Part shown: positions 17,956-27,243 of the stretch, piece after piece
Layout: each line of letters begins with the position of its first letter
Position numbering within the stretch: position 1 is the stretch's first letter
NCBI GenBank assembly: GCA_023957385.1
Contig: JAMLGZ010000002.1
Coordinates: forward strand, 310,001-374,000
Length of the DNA stretch: 64,000 nt
Reading direction: 5' to 3'
Source of the DNA: Brumimicrobium sp.
GTDB taxonomy: Bacteria > Bacteroidota > Bacteroidia > Flavobacteriales_D > Crocinitomicaceae
Notes under the pieces: generated by a model
The model's input: the letters and a program-made list of their open reading frames with translations, nothing else
Told to the model about the DNA's origin: nothing
Databases searched by the model: none
Made by a program: the position numbers and the translations under genes

Positions 17956-19661
17956 GAAGCATTGTTTTACATATCGTTTTGTGGTTTATTCCCGTATTTG
18001 CTTGGCTCCAAAACTCGGATGTAGTGCTAGAGATATCTCCTACTGTTGTAGAAAAAGGACAACCAATTACCATAACCATTAAAACGAGTGTAGATGGTGA
18101 AATTGACATGCATCTTCCAGATCAGTTTGTTCAGTCTGGAGGTGTACAATCAGGTATGTCCTCTTCTGTACAAGTAATCAATGGAAAGCGTACTATGACG
18201 AGTTTTAAGTTCCGTACTTTTGTAGGATACCTCACTCAAAATGGAACCTTTTCGCTTGGACCAGTCACTGTAACTAACGGAAAAAAGAAATATACCTCAG
18301 AAGCATATACTGTCAAAGTGCTTGAAAAACAGGATATGATTAGTTCTGTACCAAGTGAAAATATGAATAAAAAGATTTTTGGATTGATTTCACACTCACG
18401 TTCAGAAGTATATGAAGGGGAGCCTATTGTGGTCGTTAGTAAAATCTATGCACGTGTTCCTATTATGCAATTTGAAGATTATACCCCTTTTCAATTTGAT
18501 AAGTCAGTTGATGCACATGCCTTGGGAGAGCAAGATAAAGTAAAAACAGCGTATGAGGTTATTAACGGCTCCAATGTTCAAACGTTTGAGATAGGGAAAC
18601 AAATTATTTTCCCAGATCATGTAGGAGAATTAAAAATACAACCCTTTAAGACATCTCTCTTATATGATGATCCACGTAGTTTCTTCCCTGAAAGGACAAA
18701 AATTGAGTCAAATACAGTAACAATTAAGGTGAAGTCACTTCCAAGTGGAGCTCCTACTGATTTTATTGGAGCAGTTGGGAAATTTAATTTATCAGGCAAT
18801 ATTTCTACTACACAAATTGAGCAAGGGAATGTGGTAGAATTAAAACTTCGTGTAAAGGGTAATGGTAATCTTCAAAATATTAAGGAACCGAAACTTCAAT
18901 TACCGGATGGCATTTCTTTATATGGTTACCCCGAAGTAGTGGATTCATTTACTTATTGTTCAGTTGGAGCAGAAGGAAAGAAAATATTTACCTATTATCT
19001 ACAGATTAATAAGAGTGGAGATATTCAGTTGGATCCTGTTACGATTTCGTATTTTAATCCAGTAACAGAAAAGTATGAGTCTGCTTCCAATAGTTTCCCT
19101 ACTATTCATTCTATAGCGAATCCTAATGCAAAGATTGAAAGTCCAATTATTCATAAAGATGAGGTTAGAAATGAAGGGTTACATCCTTATTTAACAAATA
19201 ATTCAAAGAATGCTAAAGATCCTAATTCTTTCTTCACAAGTTGGAAAGGCTCTTTTATATTGTTTTCTCCATTGTTTCTTGGGTTTTTAATTGGATTTGT
19301 GATCCGAAAAAGGAATGAGCAATCAGTAGCTGGAGGTAGTAAAAAATCGAGAATTATATATAAAGAAGAGGCATTAAAGGAACTTAATAAGTTAAATTAT
19401 CTCGCTACCGATGCGGAGAAAGGGAATGCACTCATGAATATCTTTATTTCTTTCTTAGCAAATTATTTTGTGGTTGAAAAAGGAGGTGTCACTAAAGAAT
19501 ATATTCTGAAACAGGAGGAAATATCGTCTGCTTCCAAGGAGTTAATAACAAAAATTATGGATGATGCGGATCAATTGCGATACAGTGGAGGCGTATATAA
19601 TAATACGGATATTCATCGCCTAACTGGAGAAATTCAATCTGTTATTCAAACTATAGGGTAA
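17949..19661 (+). CDS. batD: BatD, oxygen-tolerance envelope protein
   Basis: Protein of 570 aa with a signal peptide, a long series of immunoglobulin-like beta domains (about 25-410), a single membrane helix near residues 433-452 (SFILFSPLFLGFLIGFVI) and a cytoplasmic helical tail. This is the BatD architecture. It overlaps batC by 7 bases and batE by one base, so translation is coupled. Confidence 0.9.
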   Translation: MVRSIVLHIVLWFIPVFAWLQNSDVVLEISPTVVEKGQPITITIKTSVDGEIDMHLPDQFVQSGGVQSGMSSSVQVINGKRTMTSFKFRTFVGYLTQNGTFSLGPVTVTNGKKKYTSEAYTVKVLEKQDMISSVPSENMNKKIFGLISHSRSEVYEGEPIVVVSKIYARVPIMQFEDYTPFQFDKSVDAHALGEQDKVKTAYEVINGSNVQTFEIGKQIIFPDHVGELKIQPFKTSLLYDDPRSFFPERTKIESNTVTIKVKSLPSGAPTDFIGAVGKFNLSGNISTTQIEQGNVVELKLRVKGNGNLQNIKEPKLQLPDGISLYGYPEVVDSFTYCSVGAEGKKIFTYYLQINKSGDIQLDPVTISYFNPVTEKYESASNSFPTIHSIANPNAKIESPIIHKDEVRNEGLHPYLTNNSKNAKDPNSFFTSWKGSFILFSPLFLGFLIGFVIRKRNEQSVAGGSKKSRIIYKEEALKELNKLNYLATDAEKGNALMNIFISFLANYFVVEKGGVTKEYILKQEEISSASKELITKIMDDADQLRYSGGVYNNTDIHRLTGEIQSVIQTIG

Positions 19662-20410
19662 TGAGAATACTAATTCTGGGGATATTATGTTGGGTTGGCA
19701 GCTTTTCTTATAGCATAGCATCAATAGACACACTTTTCCAAAAAGGTGTCGAGAGGTTAGCTGAAGAAGATTTTAATGAAGCACGCACAACCTTTAAAGC
19801 CATAGTGGAACAAGAACCATCTTTCGCAGCATATTATAATTTGGGGATTGCTTTTGCTCGTTTAAATGAATGGAATCATGCACGTTGGGCTTTTGAATCT
19901 GCATTGAAGTATAAACCTATGGAGGAAGATGCACAATACAATGCACAATATGCCTTGCAACAAGTTAATCCAAAAATTGAATGGCAACATCCATATTCTT
20001 GGTACAATCGGTTTGTGCTAGGTGCAGGAGTATATTTATGGTATGTATTAGCTTTGATATCTTCTCTATTAATTGGATTAGCCATTTATTTTTCTGTTAG
20101 TAAGTACTCAAAAGAGTTGGTACGCAAATGGATTAACCGACTTCTTCCTTTGGGAATTTTATTATTTATCTTCTCTACATATAATGTATCTGTTATTAAA
20201 CAGCATTTTAATGCTTATCAATTTGCTATTGCATCTCGTAGTGAAATCAAATTATATCTTTCACCGAATGGATTAGAAGTAAACGAGGAAATAAAATATG
20301 AAGATCGGTTTATACTTGAAGAATATGCTATAGATAGTACATGGATTCATATTCTTACATCAGAGAATAGAGATTTTTGGGTAAAGAGTGAAGATATGTT
20401 AGTGTATTAA
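19661..20410 (+). CDS. batE: BatE, TPR and SH3-like membrane protein
   Basis: Last gene of the Bat operon, 249 aa. A signal peptide, then two TPR units (about 25-100), two membrane helices (about 123-145 and 163-180), and a C-terminal bacterial SH3-like domain (about 185-249). The order matches BatE. The 97 bases after its stop contain no clear terminator hairpin. Confidence 0.85.
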   Translation: MRILILGILCWVGSFSYSIASIDTLFQKGVERLAEEDFNEARTTFKAIVEQEPSFAAYYNLGIAFARLNEWNHARWAFESALKYKPMEEDAQYNAQYALQQVNPKIEWQHPYSWYNRFVLGAGVYLWYVLALISSLLIGLAIYFSVSKYSKELVRKWINRLLPLGILLFIFSTYNVSVIKQHFNAYQFAIASRSEIKLYLSPNGLEVNEEIKYEDRFILEEYAIDSTWIHILTSENRDFWVKSEDMLVY

Positions 20411-20567
20411 GACAGGAATACTTTCTTAAAGTTTGTCCTAGAGTGCATGAATAACATTAATTGTATAATGATTGAAAGCAGTCTAATCAAAAATCCTTCA
20501 CTTTTTCTTGATTTCTCACAGTAATTTTCTTTGCTTTGTTATCTGGATTAAACGAGCAAAAATCAAC

Positions 20568-21947
20568 ATGAAAAATATACTCATATTAGGCGCAGGACTT
20601 TCTTCTTCATCTCTCATCCGTTATCTTTTAAAGAATGCTGAAAAAGAGGATTGGCATGTGAAGATTGTGGATAAAGATAAATCACTTATAGAAAAAAAGA
20701 TTAACGGATCAGCATTCGGAGAAGCTTTAGTAATCGATGCGCTTAATCCAGAACAAAGACGACCTGAAATCCAGAAGTCTGATATTGTGATAAGTATGCT
20801 CCCTGCTATGTATCACATAGAGGTAGCAAAAGATTGTATTGAATTTAAGAAAAATTTGATTACCCCTTCTTATGTCTCTAAAGAAATGGAAGCCTTGGAT
20901 GAAGCTGCTAAAGAAGCAGGTATTATTATTATGAATGAGATTGGTGTTGACCCTGGTATTGATCACATGAGTGCTATGAAGATAATCAATCATATTCGTG
21001 AGCAAGGAGGGGTGATGTTAAATTTTGAATCTTTTACAGGAGGTTTGGTAGCACCAGAAAGTGATGATAACCCATGGAATTATAAGTTTACTTGGAATCC
21101 AAGAAACGTGGTTTTAGCAGGTCAAGGAGGTGCTGCACAATTTATTCAGGAAGGACAGTATAAATATATTCCTTACCATAAATTATTTAGAAGAACAGAG
21201 ATTATTGATATTACAGGTTATGGTAAGTTTGAAGGCTATGCTAATCGCAATTCACTTCAATACCGTAAAATTTATGATTTGATGGATATCCCTACCATCT
21301 ACCGAGGAACATTAAGAAGAATTGGGTTTTGTAGAGCTTGGGATATGTTTGTTCAATTAGGAGCCACGGATGACTCGTATATACTAGAAGATAGTGAGCA
21401 CATGTCGAACCGTGACTTCATCAATTCCTTTTTACCCTATGATCCACATGATTCTGTTGAATTGAAATTGAGACATTATCTAAAGATTGATCAAGATGAT
21501 ATTTTATGGGAAAAGCTAATGTGGTTAGATATCTTTCATCCCTATAAATACCCTGGACTTAAAAGAGCAACCCCTGCACAAATGCTTCAAAAAATATTGG
21601 AGGATAAATGGACTCTACATTCAACCGATAAAGATATGATTGTAATGTACCACCGTTTTGTATATGAAATGAAAGGAGAATTGAAAGAAATGAAATCTGA
21701 AATGGTGTGTATTGGTGAAGATCAAACCTATACCGCTATGAGTAATACTGTAGGATTACCTGTAGCGATTTGTGCGCGACATATTTTAAATGGAAATATT
21801 CAGTTAAAAGGTGTACACATTCCTATCATTAAAGAAATTTATTCCCCTATTTTGAATGAATTGGAAGAATATGGAGTTAAATTCCATGAGAGTGAAGTGT
21901 TCCCAGCAAGATTATATAGCCAAGATAAAATCTGGAGTCAAGTGTAA
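20568..21947 (+). CDS. Saccharopine dehydrogenase family protein
   Basis: NAD(P)-dependent enzyme of 459 aa with an N-terminal Rossmann motif GAGLSSSSLIRYL and a C-terminal saccharopine-dehydrogenase domain (ESFTGGLVAPESDDNPW, near 160-177). The family forms or cleaves saccharopine in lysine metabolism, where the reductase and dehydrogenase parts are joined in plants and animals. In Flavobacteria it usually occurs as this single dehydrogenase, probably in lysine degradation. I chose the ATG at 20568 because the Rossmann strand follows at once; an in-frame TTG at 20508 would add 20 unlikely residues. Upstream 20411-20567 shows no other gene. Confidence 0.88.
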   Translation: MKNILILGAGLSSSSLIRYLLKNAEKEDWHVKIVDKDKSLIEKKINGSAFGEALVIDALNPEQRRPEIQKSDIVISMLPAMYHIEVAKDCIEFKKNLITPSYVSKEMEALDEAAKEAGIIIMNEIGVDPGIDHMSAMKIINHIREQGGVMLNFESFTGGLVAPESDDNPWNYKFTWNPRNVVLAGQGGAAQFIQEGQYKYIPYHKLFRRTEIIDITGYGKFEGYANRNSLQYRKIYDLMDIPTIYRGTLRRIGFCRAWDMFVQLGATDDSYILEDSEHMSNRDFINSFLPYDPHDSVELKLRHYLKIDQDDILWEKLMWLDIFHPYKYPGLKRATPAQMLQKILEDKWTLHSTDKDMIVMYHRFVYEMKGELKEMKSEMVCIGEDQTYTAMSNTVGLPVAICARHILNGNIQLKGVHIPIIKEIYSPILNELEEYGVKFHESEVFPARLYSQDKIWSQV

Positions 21948-21962
21948 TTAATCTGACTCATT

Positions 21963-23159
21963 ATGGGAAATTCATCTCTCGCTATTAAACTCAGTAAATC
22001 AGCTGAAACTGCCGTAAAGAAAGGACATCCTTGGATTTTTGAGAAAAGCATAATAAAGGGGCCAGCAAATAATCCACAAGCTGGGAGCCTCTGTGTATTA
22101 TTTGATCGAAGCAATAATAGACCCTATGCTTTTGGTCTTTGGGATCCCGAAGAGATTATCCGAATAAAGGTTATTGCACATGATTCCAAACTCCAACTTT
22201 CAGAAACGTATTGGATAGAGAAATTAGAAGTCGCTAAAGAGAAACGTAAGTTGCTTTTGCAGTACGTTACAGGTTATCGCGCAATTCATGGAGAGAATGA
22301 TGGTTTTCCGGGACTTATTTTAGATATATATGATAAAGTTGGGGTTCTCAAGGTATATTCAAAAATTTGGAAGCCCTATTTAGAAACGCTCACCCAGGCA
22401 ATTCCTTCGATATTCCAGGTGGAATCAATCGTATTTAGATTAAATAGAAAATTAGAAGGAAGTAAAGAATTTGCATACCAGCAAGGTCAAGTAATTGGTA
22501 AGAAGTTATCGAATGAAAGAATTCCTTTCTCAGAGTATGGGGTTAAGTTTTATGCTTATCCAATTTCTGGACACAAAACAGGCTTCTTTTTAGATCAACG
22601 CCCAAATCGTTATTGGGTACAACAGCATGCAAAAGAAAAGACCATTTTGGATGTATTTAGTTATGTAGGTGGTTTTGGTATTCATGGATTAAAAGGAGGA
22701 GCAAAATCTCTTACTTCCATGGATATTAGTGCTCAAGCTATGGATGTAGCTAAGGAAAATCTGCTTCTAAATCAACTAAAAATTGAAAAATGGCATCCAT
22801 TGGTGGGTGATGCTTTTAAAGAATTAGAAAATTTGATTCAATCACGAACTGTATTTGATATTGTAGTGATAGATCCCCCTTCTTTTGCCAAACAAAATTC
22901 AGAAGTAGAAGTGGCTCTAAAACAATATCAGCGTTTAGCAGAATTAGGAGCAAAACTTACACGCAAAGGTGGTTACCTTCTATTAGGCTCCTGCTCAAGT
23001 CGAATCACTCTCGAAGACTTTAAGATATCCCATGAACTTGCTTTCCAACAAACAAATACACACTGGAAGATTGTAAATGAAATCTTACACGATGTTGATC
23101 ATCCTATCACATATTTAGAAGGTATCTATTTAAAGACAATCACCTACCAAAAGAGCTAA
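21963..23159 (+). CDS. Class I SAM-dependent rRNA methyltransferase, RlmI-like
   Basis: Protein of 398 aa with an N-terminal PUA RNA-binding domain (about 5-80, KKGHPWIFEKSI) and a Rossmann methyltransferase domain. SAM-binding motif is LDVFSYVGGFGIHG (near 230), and VIDPPSFAKQ (near 305) is motif IV of cytosine-C5 and related RNA methyltransferases. The layout is that of RlmI/YccW, which methylates 23S rRNA cytosine 1962. The exact target cannot be proved here. It lies 15 bases after the saccharopine dehydrogenase and is probably on the same transcript. Confidence 0.87.
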   Translation: MGNSSLAIKLSKSAETAVKKGHPWIFEKSIIKGPANNPQAGSLCVLFDRSNNRPYAFGLWDPEEIIRIKVIAHDSKLQLSETYWIEKLEVAKEKRKLLLQYVTGYRAIHGENDGFPGLILDIYDKVGVLKVYSKIWKPYLETLTQAIPSIFQVESIVFRLNRKLEGSKEFAYQQGQVIGKKLSNERIPFSEYGVKFYAYPISGHKTGFFLDQRPNRYWVQQHAKEKTILDVFSYVGGFGIHGLKGGAKSLTSMDISAQAMDVAKENLLLNQLKIEKWHPLVGDAFKELENLIQSRTVFDIVVIDPPSFAKQNSEVEVALKQYQRLAELGAKLTRKGGYLLLGSCSSRITLEDFKISHELAFQQTNTHWKIVNEILHDVDHPITYLEGIYLKTITYQKS

Positions 23160-23170
23160 TAAGCCTTTAT

Positions 23171-23773
23171 TCAATAATCTCCCTTTTTCCAGTCAAACCA
23201 GAACTTTACTCCAATTATTGCTAAAATATAAATGTAATATGGAATGGGTATGAAGTAAGAAATAAGCACAGCAGTAACTCCACCACCTAGCGCTATCCAT
23301 AAAAGCTTTCTATTCTCTAAGATAATATTCTTCCAAGAAAGTACTTGGTATCTTCCAGTTCGTATGAATAGCATTTTGTATTGTTGCCAATTTCCCAGAA
23401 TCACAATAGGTAGTAAAATATACCCTTGAGGGATAGGCATGCCTGCTTCTTCGTAGGCTAGAAAATCTATAAACTGAGTATAGAAATCAATTCCTGGTTC
23501 AATAAAGAAAACAGCTAAATGGGCAATAAGTATGACAGATACAGTAATAGTATTATTCACTAGAATTCTCCCATAGCTTGAATTGTAAGGATACTTAATA
23601 CCTTGGAATTGAATTATCTTTTTAACTTTTAAGTAAAGAAATACTTGTGAAGTAAGTAAATCAAGAAAATAAAAAAGCAAGATGAAATAGATTCCCCAAT
23701 TAAAGAAGAGCATACCCATAAGTGGGATGATTGCTTCACCAATAGCACTTATGATACGCAATCGAGTGTTCAT
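23171..23773 (-). CDS. Integral membrane protein of unknown function
   Basis: 200-aa protein with about five predicted membrane helices (approximately 8-48 as two segments, 70-92, 115-130, 155-192 as two). No catalytic motif was recognised. Its start codon overlaps the stop of the TPR lipoprotein gene by one base, so the two are co-translated. Convergent with the methyltransferase gene. Confidence 0.75.
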   Translation of the reverse strand: MNTRLRIISAIGEAIIPLMGMLFFNWGIYFILLFYFLDLLTSQVFLYLKVKKIIQFQGIKYPYNSSYGRILVNNTITVSVILIAHLAVFFIEPGIDFYTQFIDFLAYEEAGMPIPQGYILLPIVILGNWQQYKMLFIRTGRYQVLSWKNIILENRKLLWIALGGGVTAVLISYFIPIPYYIYILAIIGVKFWFDWKKGDY

Positions 23774-24825
23774 TATTCGTATTTGAAATTCTTTAATCTT
23801 TTTGCTCCATCCAAAGCAGGTTCAAAGTGAGGGTCTATGTGTAATGATTCTGAGAAGGCACGAGCTGCATCTGTTGTTCTTTTTTGAGCTAAATATACTT
23901 CTCCTAATTGATACCAAGCTTCTTTGTATTCAGGGAAAATGCGAATAGCTTTGTCATAGTAATAGGCTGCACTATCCAACTGATTTTGATGGTATTGTTT
24001 AATAAATGCCTGATTGAAGAAGGTAATATAAAATTTGGGACTCACCTTTGCCAATTTCCGATAATGGAATAAAGCTTCATCGTAATTGGCTAAATCTTGG
24101 TAACTCTTAGCTACACCATAAATGGCATTTATATTATTAGGTTGTAATTCTACTGCATTTTGATAGTATTCCAGGGCTAAGTCATGCTTTTCCATTTGAG
24201 TCAATAACCAGCCAGTTTCCAATTGTCCCATAAAGAAATTAGGATCCATCTGTAATGCAGTTTGGTAGCTAGATAATGCCAAATCATATTTTTCCATCAC
24301 ACGATAAATAGAACCTTTTAATACATAAGCATCTCTGTATCTCTCATCAATTCGAAGCGCATCATTGATATATTTGAATGCTGTTTTAAAATCTCCAGTT
24401 AATGAATATGTGTTTGCCAAATCAACCAAAACTTGTGGATTTTTAGGAGAGATAGAAAGTATGTATTCATAATGACGTTGTGCGGTTTCAATATCAGAGA
24501 GAGGAGCATTAGGTTTATTGATAAGCGTCCATGCATATAACTCTCTTGCCTGAAGATTGGTAGAATCTAATTTGAAGGATCTTGCTCCTGCATCTAAAGC
24601 ACATTTGAAATCTAAGTTTTTTTTACATAATTCACCTTTGGCCAACCACAATTTGATGTCATTTGGATATTTTCCTAAACTGTCATTGAGCATCTTTAAT
24701 CGATCTTCATCTGTTAAAGAATCCTGTGTAGTATAAAACTGTTCATTATCTTTGGATTTGTCCACTCCATTGCATGACAATAAAGTAAGTATCAAGATTA
24801 TATATGCTATGTAATAAACTTTCAT
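23773..24825 (-). CDS. TPR-repeat lipoprotein
   Basis: Lipoprotein of 350 aa. The leader MKVYYIAYIILILTLLSCNG has a lipobox LLSC with the lipidated cysteine near residue 18. About eight TPR units follow (for example YDLALSSYQTALQMDPNF and HDLALEYYQNAVELQPNN), so it should form a superhelical scaffold at a membrane face. Operon partner of the downstream membrane protein. Not assigned to a named pathway. Confidence 0.82.
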   Translation of the reverse strand: MKVYYIAYIILILTLLSCNGVDKSKDNEQFYTTQDSLTDEDRLKMLNDSLGKYPNDIKLWLAKGELCKKNLDFKCALDAGARSFKLDSTNLQARELYAWTLINKPNAPLSDIETAQRHYEYILSISPKNPQVLVDLANTYSLTGDFKTAFKYINDALRIDERYRDAYVLKGSIYRVMEKYDLALSSYQTALQMDPNFFMGQLETGWLLTQMEKHDLALEYYQNAVELQPNNINAIYGVAKSYQDLANYDEALFHYRKLAKVSPKFYITFFNQAFIKQYHQNQLDSAAYYYDKAIRIFPEYKEAWYQLGEVYLAQKRTTDAARAFSESLHIDPHFEPALDGAKRLKNFKYE

Positions 24826-24861
24826 TTTAATTTAAATCTTCCTTTGTACGGGTTTTATACA

Positions 24862-27099
24862 TTATTCTTTTGATTTTCCTCTATTGCTGTTCTCTTCTTC
24901 CTCTTTCTCAATATCATCATTGTCTTTTTTAAGGCCGAAAATGGAACCAATACCTTTACCTAATTTTTGTACTACTTCTAGACCAACATCCAATGGCTCA
25001 CTAGAAACATCTCGGTAAGTTCCTTCTGAATATTGTGCAAATTGTTCAGGATAAATCACAATGAGATTATTTTTAGGAAAATATTTTTCTAATTTGGAGG
25101 GTAAATTTTCTAAGATACCCATAAAAGAATTTGCTTTTCTACGTGCTGAAATCAAGACAACTAAATCATCTTTATCAATTTCACGAGATAAGATTAAGAA
25201 ATCATCCCAATTATCAAAGATTTTATAATTTTTAGAGGCTTGTATTTTCTCCTTTGTTAAGAAAGATTCAATAGCATTTTCTGTAGCCTTATTGCAATAG
25301 ATGGATATAACACTACTTAATTCACTACTTAATTTAACTATCTTTTTAACCCATAATTCAAAGCCAATTTCTAACTCTGCCATGGGAGGTACAGTTATAA
25401 CAATTCGCTTATTAAGTGCAAGAGGCTTCTTAAAATTGCAGATGAAGGTTGTCTTGTATGTTTTTTCTAAGATGCTATCTGTATTACTACCAATCAGTTT
25501 ATTAAAGAATCCTGCTTGATGTGGCCATCCTAGAATAATCATATCTGCCATAATTTCTCTTGAGATACGTGCAATTCCACTGGCTACATTGAAATCGATA
25601 GTTGTAATCACATTGGCACGAGTTTCAGATGCAGAGGCTTCTTTTACAAAGTTTTCTAATTTGCTCTTTGCTTTTAAGATATTTGCCTCTGCTTCGTTGT
25701 CATTCGGAACAACGGTAAGAATGGAGACAGGATTAACAGAGTTCTTGTCTTTAATGAGAACGCCTAATTCAAGAAGTTTTTCACATTTCTCAATATTATC
25801 TATTGGTAAGAGGATATGTTCATTAGCTGATTCTGGATTATCTTCTAAAATTTCATCCGAATCATTATCCATTTTCTTAATGATTTTCACACCTGCTCTT
25901 TCTGTGGCAAAAGAGGCAACAATACTAGCTATCAATATTAGGATAATAGTCCCATTTAGAATGCTATCACCTAATATACCCTCTCTATGTCCCACCATAA
26001 TAACAGCTAGAGTAGCAGCTGCATGTGCGGAACTTAAACCGAAGATTAATTGTCGTTGAGAGCCTGAAAATTTGAATGTTAACTGTGTAATCCATGCAGC
26101 TAGCCATTTTCCAAAGATTGCAACCGCAGTTAGAATCCCTGCAACCACCCAGGCATCATATCCATGCATGATGACACGTACATCTACTAGCATCCCAACA
26201 CTAATTAAGAAGAATGGAATAAACAATGAGTTTCCCATAAATTCAATACGATTCATAAGAGCTGAAGAGGATGGGATCAATTTGTTTAGGGCTAATCCTG
26301 CGGTAAATGCACCGATAATTGCTTCAACCCCTGCAACATCTGCTAAGAAGGCGGCTAAGAATACTACAGAAAGTACAAAAATGTAATGGGAATGTTTTTC
26401 ACTCTCCAATTTTCTAAAGAACCATCTAGCAATACGTGGAATTACTAAAAACATGAATATAGAGAATAGGGCTAATGAAATCCCTAGTTGTATCCAAAAG
26501 GACTGTGATAGTCCGCCATGATGGTTTCCTACAATAACCGCTAAGATTATTAATACAGCCGTATCTGTTAAGATAGTTCCACCTACGGTTGCAGCTACGG
26601 CTTTGTTCTTGGAAATTCCTAATTTGCTTATAATAGGATAAGTTACCAAAGTGTGTGTCGAGAACATACTTGCCGTCAAAAGACTCGCATTAAAATCTAG
26701 CCCTAATAGGTAATGACAGGCTGGGTAGCCTAAAGCTAATGGAATAATGAATGTGTAAAAACCAAAAACTAAGCTCTTGTTTTTGTTTGCTTTAAATTGA
26801 TTCATGTCTAGTTCCAACCCTGCTATAAACATGATATAAAGTAACCCAATGGTTGAAAAAAGCTCCACAGCATTGACAGCATCTGTATCTGCTCCTGCTC
26901 CTGCCCCTTCAATGATATATAGCCCATGAGGACCAATGACAATTCCAGCTATAATTAACCCAATAATCCCCGGAATTTTTAACTTCTTTAATACGATTGG
27001 AGTGATTAGGATGATAAATAATATCAGTGAGAATACAATAATAGGATCCGTTAAAGGTAATCTGAATGCTTCTTTTAACTCGAGAATTAATTCTTTCAT
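24862..27099 (-). CDS. CPA2-family cation/proton antiporter with universal-stress-type tail
   Basis: Membrane antiporter of 745 aa. The N-terminal 400 residues form about 12 helices of the Na+/H+ exchanger fold, with the conserved GLELD region near residue 100. A long cytoplasmic region (about 420-710) has two domains resembling UspA-type nucleotide-binding folds (ILTVVPND, ADMIILGWPHQ, VITVPP). A charged tail ends in EEEENSNRGKSKE. It probably exchanges K+ or Na+ for protons under nucleotide or stress control. I start at the ATG at 27099, not the upstream in-frame codon at 27126, because an AAAGGAGG ribosome-binding site lies directly before it. Confidence 0.88.
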   Translation of the reverse strand: MKELILELKEAFRLPLTDPIIVFSLILFIILITPIVLKKLKIPGIIGLIIAGIVIGPHGLYIIEGAGAGADTDAVNAVELFSTIGLLYIMFIAGLELDMNQFKANKNKSLVFGFYTFIIPLALGYPACHYLLGLDFNASLLTASMFSTHTLVTYPIISKLGISKNKAVAATVGGTILTDTAVLIILAVIVGNHHGGLSQSFWIQLGISLALFSIFMFLVIPRIARWFFRKLESEKHSHYIFVLSVVFLAAFLADVAGVEAIIGAFTAGLALNKLIPSSSALMNRIEFMGNSLFIPFFLISVGMLVDVRVIMHGYDAWVVAGILTAVAIFGKWLAAWITQLTFKFSGSQRQLIFGLSSAHAAATLAVIMVGHREGILGDSILNGTIILILIASIVASFATERAGVKIIKKMDNDSDEILEDNPESANEHILLPIDNIEKCEKLLELGVLIKDKNSVNPVSILTVVPNDNEAEANILKAKSKLENFVKEASASETRANVITTIDFNVASGIARISREIMADMIILGWPHQAGFFNKLIGSNTDSILEKTYKTTFICNFKKPLALNKRIVITVPPMAELEIGFELWVKKIVKLSSELSSVISIYCNKATENAIESFLTKEKIQASKNYKIFDNWDDFLILSREIDKDDLVVLISARRKANSFMGILENLPSKLEKYFPKNNLIVIYPEQFAQYSEGTYRDVSSEPLDVGLEVVQKLGKGIGSIFGLKKDNDDIEKEEEENSNRGKSKE

Positions 27100-27102
27100 A
27101 AG

Positions 27103-27110
27103 CCTCCTTT
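27103..27110 (-). promoter_or_regulatory. Strong Shine-Dalgarno sequence before antiporter gene
   Basis: The minus strand reads AAAGGAGG, then three bases, then ATG at 27099. A consensus Shine-Dalgarno site is unusual in Bacteroidota, whose ribosomes mostly hide the anti-Shine-Dalgarno end of 16S rRNA. It fixes the start choice but the spacing is short. Confidence 0.5.
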
Positions 27111-27243
27111 TAAATTGAGAATTCAAAAATAAGAAAATAAACTAACCTTTTGGAGTGAGTATAGAAGTTTAGGTATTTTTAAGAATTATTTTGAAATACC
27201 CATTGTGTATTTACAAAAAATAAATATAATCAGTATCTTGTTT

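Noticed and set aside
25589..26059. Plus-strand frame of 156 codons inside the antiporter gene
   Set aside because: Antisense to a confident membrane protein; the codons reflect the opposite strand.
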